In this document: in pieces, positions 61,560 to 64,000 of the stretch
How positions within the stretch are numbered: the stretch's first letter is position 1
How the letters are laid out: each line of letters starts with the position of its first letter
Assembly (NCBI GenBank): GCA_934162125.1
Contig: CAKPHU010000007.1
Span: forward strand, 18,495-82,494
Reading direction: 5' to 3'
Length of the DNA: 64,000 nucleotides
DNA from: an uncultured Bacilli bacterium
GTDB taxonomy: Bacteria; Bacillota_I; Bacilli_A; RF39; UBA660
Position numbers and translations under genes: made by a program
Notes under the pieces: generated by a model
Told to the model about the DNA's origin: nothing
The model's database searches: none
What the model saw: the letters and a program-made list of their open reading frames with translations, nothing else

Positions 61560-62714
61560 TTATGCAGTATAGATAAAAGCAATGTATGTTAAGAATGCTA
61601 AGAATAGTAAAGATACTATCCAACCATTTACTTTTTCAAAAGTTGTAGTTTTATCTTTAACGCCTAGGGCAATAGTAATGACTAGGCCTCCTAGAAGTCC
61701 ACCAATATAGGCATAAATGTCAATTCCACCTAGAAGAATACTTAGCAAGATACTAAGAATAACAAATGGGATTATTTGATTTCTGATAACATTACCTAAG
61801 TAAACACGGTAATGGTAACCAAAGTAAATTAGTGATCCCATAATGGCAAACATTACACCATCTGTTCCAAGTGAAGTATAGCCAGTCTTTAAGAATGACA
61901 TTGAGAATAATGCTGCAACTAGGCCACCAAATAAGTAAATAATTAAGTATTTAATTTTACCTAAGAAACTTTCTAGTTGACTACCAACACTATATATGAT
62001 GTAGCAGTTAATTAATAAATGAAAAATATTTTCATGAATAAACATCGCTGTAAATAATCGATATATTTCACCTTTTCTGATAGCAGCTGCATCTACACAA
62101 AACATACTAATCATCTTATCAAGGTTACCAGTTAAGGCACCAAATAAATAGATTAAAACATTTAAACAAATAATGACATTGGTTATTAATGGTAGTTTTT
62201 CTCTAAATAGAGTTTCCATTCGATCAGCATCTTTTTGATTATGAATATTGATATCAGAAGTTATTTTGGCAAACAATTCCATACCATCTTCAGTAAATTC
62301 AGTTTTCTTGCTTAAGTCTGGGAAAACTTTCTTGATAGTTTCATTTTTCTTTAAATCTTTTTCATCATTTATTTTTACACCTAATAAATTATTATTTTCA
62401 GTTAAATTTTCAGTAACATTATCACTGATATTTAAAAAGAAACTAAAAACATTCATATTTAAAGATAAAGTTTTTTTCTTAATTTTCTTTAAAATACGTT
62501 TTGTTTTAAATTTATCAAAATCATATTGTTCATCATTGTGGATATGTCCAGAAACAATTCTAACTACTTTGTAGTCTTCACTTAAGTTTTCTAACCATAT
62601 TTCATTTTCTACACCTTGAAGAATAATAGGATTATAATTTTTCTCTGTAATAAAATAATGCAATAACTTCATGACTATTTTATTTTTATCATCTAATATT
62701 GATTCTTCTTCCAT
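61560..62714 (-). CDS. Rhomboid-family membrane protein lacking both catalytic residues
   Basis: 384 aa from the ATG at 62714 (AGGAGGG upstream; the earlier in-frame ATA is not a start). A cytosolic domain of about 170 residues, then the six-helix rhomboid core and a seventh helix, as in YqgP. The fold landmarks are kept: FIHENIFHLLINC (the conserved His and Asn of helix 2) and GG..LGG near the end. The serine motif GxSG reads LGTDGVMFAIMG, with Asp (codon GAT) in place of Ser. The histidine motif AHxGG reads AYIGGLLGG, with Tyr (TAT) in place of His. It is therefore probably a non-proteolytic rhomboid that binds membrane proteins. It has its own terminator. Confidence 0.85.
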   Translation of the reverse strand: MEEESILDDKNKIVMKLLHYFITEKNYNPIILQGVENEIWLENLSEDYKVVRIVSGHIHNDEQYDFDKFKTKRILKKIKKKTLSLNMNVFSFFLNISDNVTENLTENNNLLGVKINDEKDLKKNETIKKVFPDLSKKTEFTEDGMELFAKITSDINIHNQKDADRMETLFREKLPLITNVIICLNVLIYLFGALTGNLDKMISMFCVDAAAIRKGEIYRLFTAMFIHENIFHLLINCYIIYSVGSQLESFLGKIKYLIIYLFGGLVAALFSMSFLKTGYTSLGTDGVMFAIMGSLIYFGYHYRVYLGNVIRNQIIPFVILSILLSILLGGIDIYAYIGGLLGGLVITIALGVKDKTTTFEKVNGWIVSLLFLAFLTYIAFIYTA

Positions 62715-62824
62715 GATTATCCCTCCTAAAAGATTAATATTATTATATAGCAAAACAATAATTTCTTAAAGTAAAAAAAGTTTATTTTCATAAAAAAAGT
62801 ACTAAGATAACTTAATGCTTTTTA

Positions 62825-63058
62825 TTAGAAAAATAAAGACGCTTTATTGAAAGAAGCTGTTTTCATATCAACGACAATGTCAGCTCCTGTTGTATTCATC
62901 ATTGAAAGGACTGCTTCACGTCTTTCTTCTTTCTCTTCTTCTTTTATTTTTGATTCAATGTAGGCTTCCCATCGTTCTTGATCGGACATGGAAGAATAAT
63001 TAAGGATAACCTCCTCCATTTTAGGGGAATCGTTTGTGTTAAGTTGTCTCTCTTCCAT
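62825..63058 (-). CDS. Small acidic protein of unknown function
   Basis: 77 aa from the ATG at 63058 (AGGTGA 4 bases upstream; the in-frame start at 63106 has none). Charged and helical (SMSDQERWEAYIESKIKEEE, then KEERREAVLSMMNTTGADIVV). No membrane segment or known domain. It follows the HPt-protein gene but a terminator lies between them. Confidence 0.55.
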   Translation of the reverse strand: MEERQLNTNDSPKMEEVILNYSSMSDQERWEAYIESKIKEEEKEERREAVLSMMNTTGADIVVDMKTASFNKASLFF

Positions 63059-63142
63059 TTTATCACCTATATTTATTGTACCACACTCAAATAAATTATT
63101 CTTCATTTTTAATAATTTGACATTGAGAAAAGATTAATTTGA

Positions 63143-63171
63143 CAAAAAAAGAAAAACTTTTTTGTTTTTCT
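63143..63171 (-). terminator. Terminator after the HPt-protein gene
   Basis: AGAAAAAC/GTTTTTCT stem followed by seven T on the minus strand, next to the stop codon at 63174. Confidence 0.75.
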
Positions 63172-63173
63172 CT

Positions 63174-64000
63174 TTATGCTAGATGTGCTCCATAAGCTTT
63201 GGCAATTTGTAATGTTTTATTGTATTCTGTCTCTAATGCTGCGAAGTTTTCATCTACCCATGCCTGATCTGCTTCTTTACTCTTTAATTCATGCTGATAA
63301 GCTATATCTGCTAAAGTCATGAATCCTAAGTACTTACAGTCGCTCTTTAGAGAATGTACTTCTATCGCATAGTTTGGCATATCTTTTGCCTCTCTATATG
63401 TTTTGATACGATTGAATTTGTCTTCTACTTCTGCTAAGAAATCTTGGAATGTCATATTATACATTTCCATATCTCCTAATAACTCTAGTCCATGGTCTAC
63501 ATCTACTCCATGACTCTTTAGATAATTTTCATCGTATACTACATTTTCTTCATTCATGTCTACTTTCTCCTCTTCTACTTTATTTTCCTCTACTTCTGTA
63601 GTTGAATCTTCTTTAGCCTCTTTTTCTTCTTTTACTGGAGCTTCTTCCTTGACAGGCTCAGTAGCTGGTTCTGTTTCAGGAGCTGTCTCAGCCTCTGTTT
63701 TTGGTTCAGTTGCTGGTTCTGTCTTAGGAGTAGTTTCTACTTCTGTCTTTGGTTCAGTTACTGGTTCTGTCTTAGGTGTTGTCTCAGCTTCTGTCTTTGG
63801 TTCAGTTACTGGTTCTGTTTTAGGAGTAGTTTCTACTCCTGTTTTTGGCTCAGTTACTGGTTCTATCTTAGGAGTAGTTTCAGCTTCTGTTTTTGGTTCA
63901 GTTGCTGGTTCAGTAGTTGGAGAAGTTTCTTTCTTATATTCATCTCTAAATGATTTACTAAAGATTTCAGTTTCTTTCTCATCCACTTCTTCTTTTGGCT
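63174..64000 (-). CDS. HPt-domain protein with TEP-rich repeats, 5' end outside window
   Basis: The frame stays open to base 64000 (PKEEVDEKETEIF...), so the GTG at 63986, which has no clear ribosome-binding site, is probably not the start. A low-complexity Thr/Glu/Pro repeat region is followed by an acidic linker and a C-terminal histidine phosphotransfer domain of about 100 residues: EVHSLKSDCKYLGFMTLADIAYQHE has the phosphorylatable His with the usual K and G spacing. Likely a signalling protein of a phosphorelay whose partners lie beyond the right edge. No kinase or receiver is visible here. Confidence 0.75.
   Translation of the reverse strand, partial: PKEEVDEKETEIFSKSFRDEYKKETSPTTEPATEPKTEAETTPKIEPVTEPKTGVETTPKTEPVTEPKTEAETTPKTEPVTEPKTEVETTPKTEPATEPKTEAETAPETEPATEPVKEEAPVKEEKEAKEDSTTEVEENKVEEEKVDMNEENVVYDENYLKSHGVDVDHGLELLGDMEMYNMTFQDFLAEVEDKFNRIKTYREAKDMPNYAIEVHSLKSDCKYLGFMTLADIAYQHELKSKEADQAWVDENFAALETEYNKTLQIAKAYGAHLA
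63659..63917. repeat. Tandem 48-bp repeats coding a TEP(V/A)TEPKTE(A/V)ETTPK unit
   Basis: About five near-identical units of 16 codons inside the HPt-protein gene. Differences are single substitutions (A/V, I/T, G/E), which points to recent unit expansion. A Pro/Thr-rich, probably extended spacer. Confidence 0.85.

Noticed and set aside
63659..63917. CRISPR array
   Set aside because: The 48-bp units are contiguous, in frame, and encode a Thr/Glu/Pro repeat; there are no spacers. No CRISPR array or cas gene was seen anywhere in the window.

Overview
The window looks like chromosome from an uncultured, AT-rich (roughly 30% GC by eye), endospore-forming member of the Bacilli (Firmicutes), of the RF39/Erysipelotrichales-like gut type. 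The evidence is sigma-G, YunB, YlmC/YmxH, SpoVID next to a YsxE-like gene, a YutH/CotS-like protein, and gene orders like those of Bacillus: trpS next to yjbA, ireB-ruvX-DUF1292-mltG-trmR-trhP1-trhP2...greA, and an nfu/yutH/yutD/yunB neighbourhood. TGA is used as a stop codon (for example at 18936), so the standard bacterial code applies.

Layout. 1-695: the 3' part of an MvaI/BcnI-type restriction endonuclease. 842-2079: twelve tRNA genes in two minus-strand transcription units. 2170-16817: housekeeping and sporulation genes (CvfD/YugI, Nfu, YutD, YunB, YlmC, SigG, TrmL, a U32 rRNA/tRNA-modification-type protein, YsxE, SpoVID, Lon, trigger factor). 16930-18310: trpS behind a strong promoter, a T-box whose bulge fits tRNA-Trp, and an 11-codon leader peptide with two consecutive Trp codons. 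18289-21212: yjbA, rmuC, a VTT membrane protein and a rhodanese.

21269-51949 (about 30.7 kb, all minus strand) is the notable region: a composite secretion/pilus locus. The upstream half (33573-51883) is a Tad/Flp-type pilus: CpaB, CpaF/TadA, TadB, TadC, a 55-aa pilin, a TadE-like protein and a degenerate TadZ/CpaE. It is preceded by two parallel surface modules, each made of a pilin-like Ig/DUF5011 protein, a class B sortase, a huge Cys-rich secreted protein and a small TadE-like protein. The downstream half (21269-33515) is a Gram-positive type IV secretion system: two VirB2/TrbC-like proteins, VirB6/TrbL, VirB3/PrgI, a two-gene VirB4, a SpoIID-plus-C39 wall enzyme, VirD4, and another pilin-like protein whose domains match those in the Tad-side modules. 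No relaxase, integrase, origin of transfer or prepilin peptidase is visible, and housekeeping genes flank both sides, so this looks like a resident surface machine rather than an integrated conjugative element. The two small TadE-like genes are 528/529 bp identical although the genes around them are strongly diverged. This implies very recent copying or gene conversion, and gives a 6.2-kb direct-repeat pair that could swap or delete a surface module.

52001-62714 returns to housekeeping: a DUF4352-like membrane protein, GreA, two tandem membrane paralogues, a dGTPase-like HD protein, the tRNA wobble-modification trio TrhP2-TrhP1-TrmR, MltG, DUF1292, RuvX, IreB and a rhomboid that has lost both catalytic residues. 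62825-64000 holds a small unknown gene and a truncated gene for an HPt protein with TEP-rich repeats.

The RNA biology is linked across the window. TrmL's usual substrate tRNA-Leu(UAA), and several likely mo5U34 targets of TrhP/TrmR (Val UAC, Thr UGU, Ser UGA, Pro UGG), are encoded in the tRNA cluster. All assignments come from reading the sequence and recalled family signatures; no database search was run.
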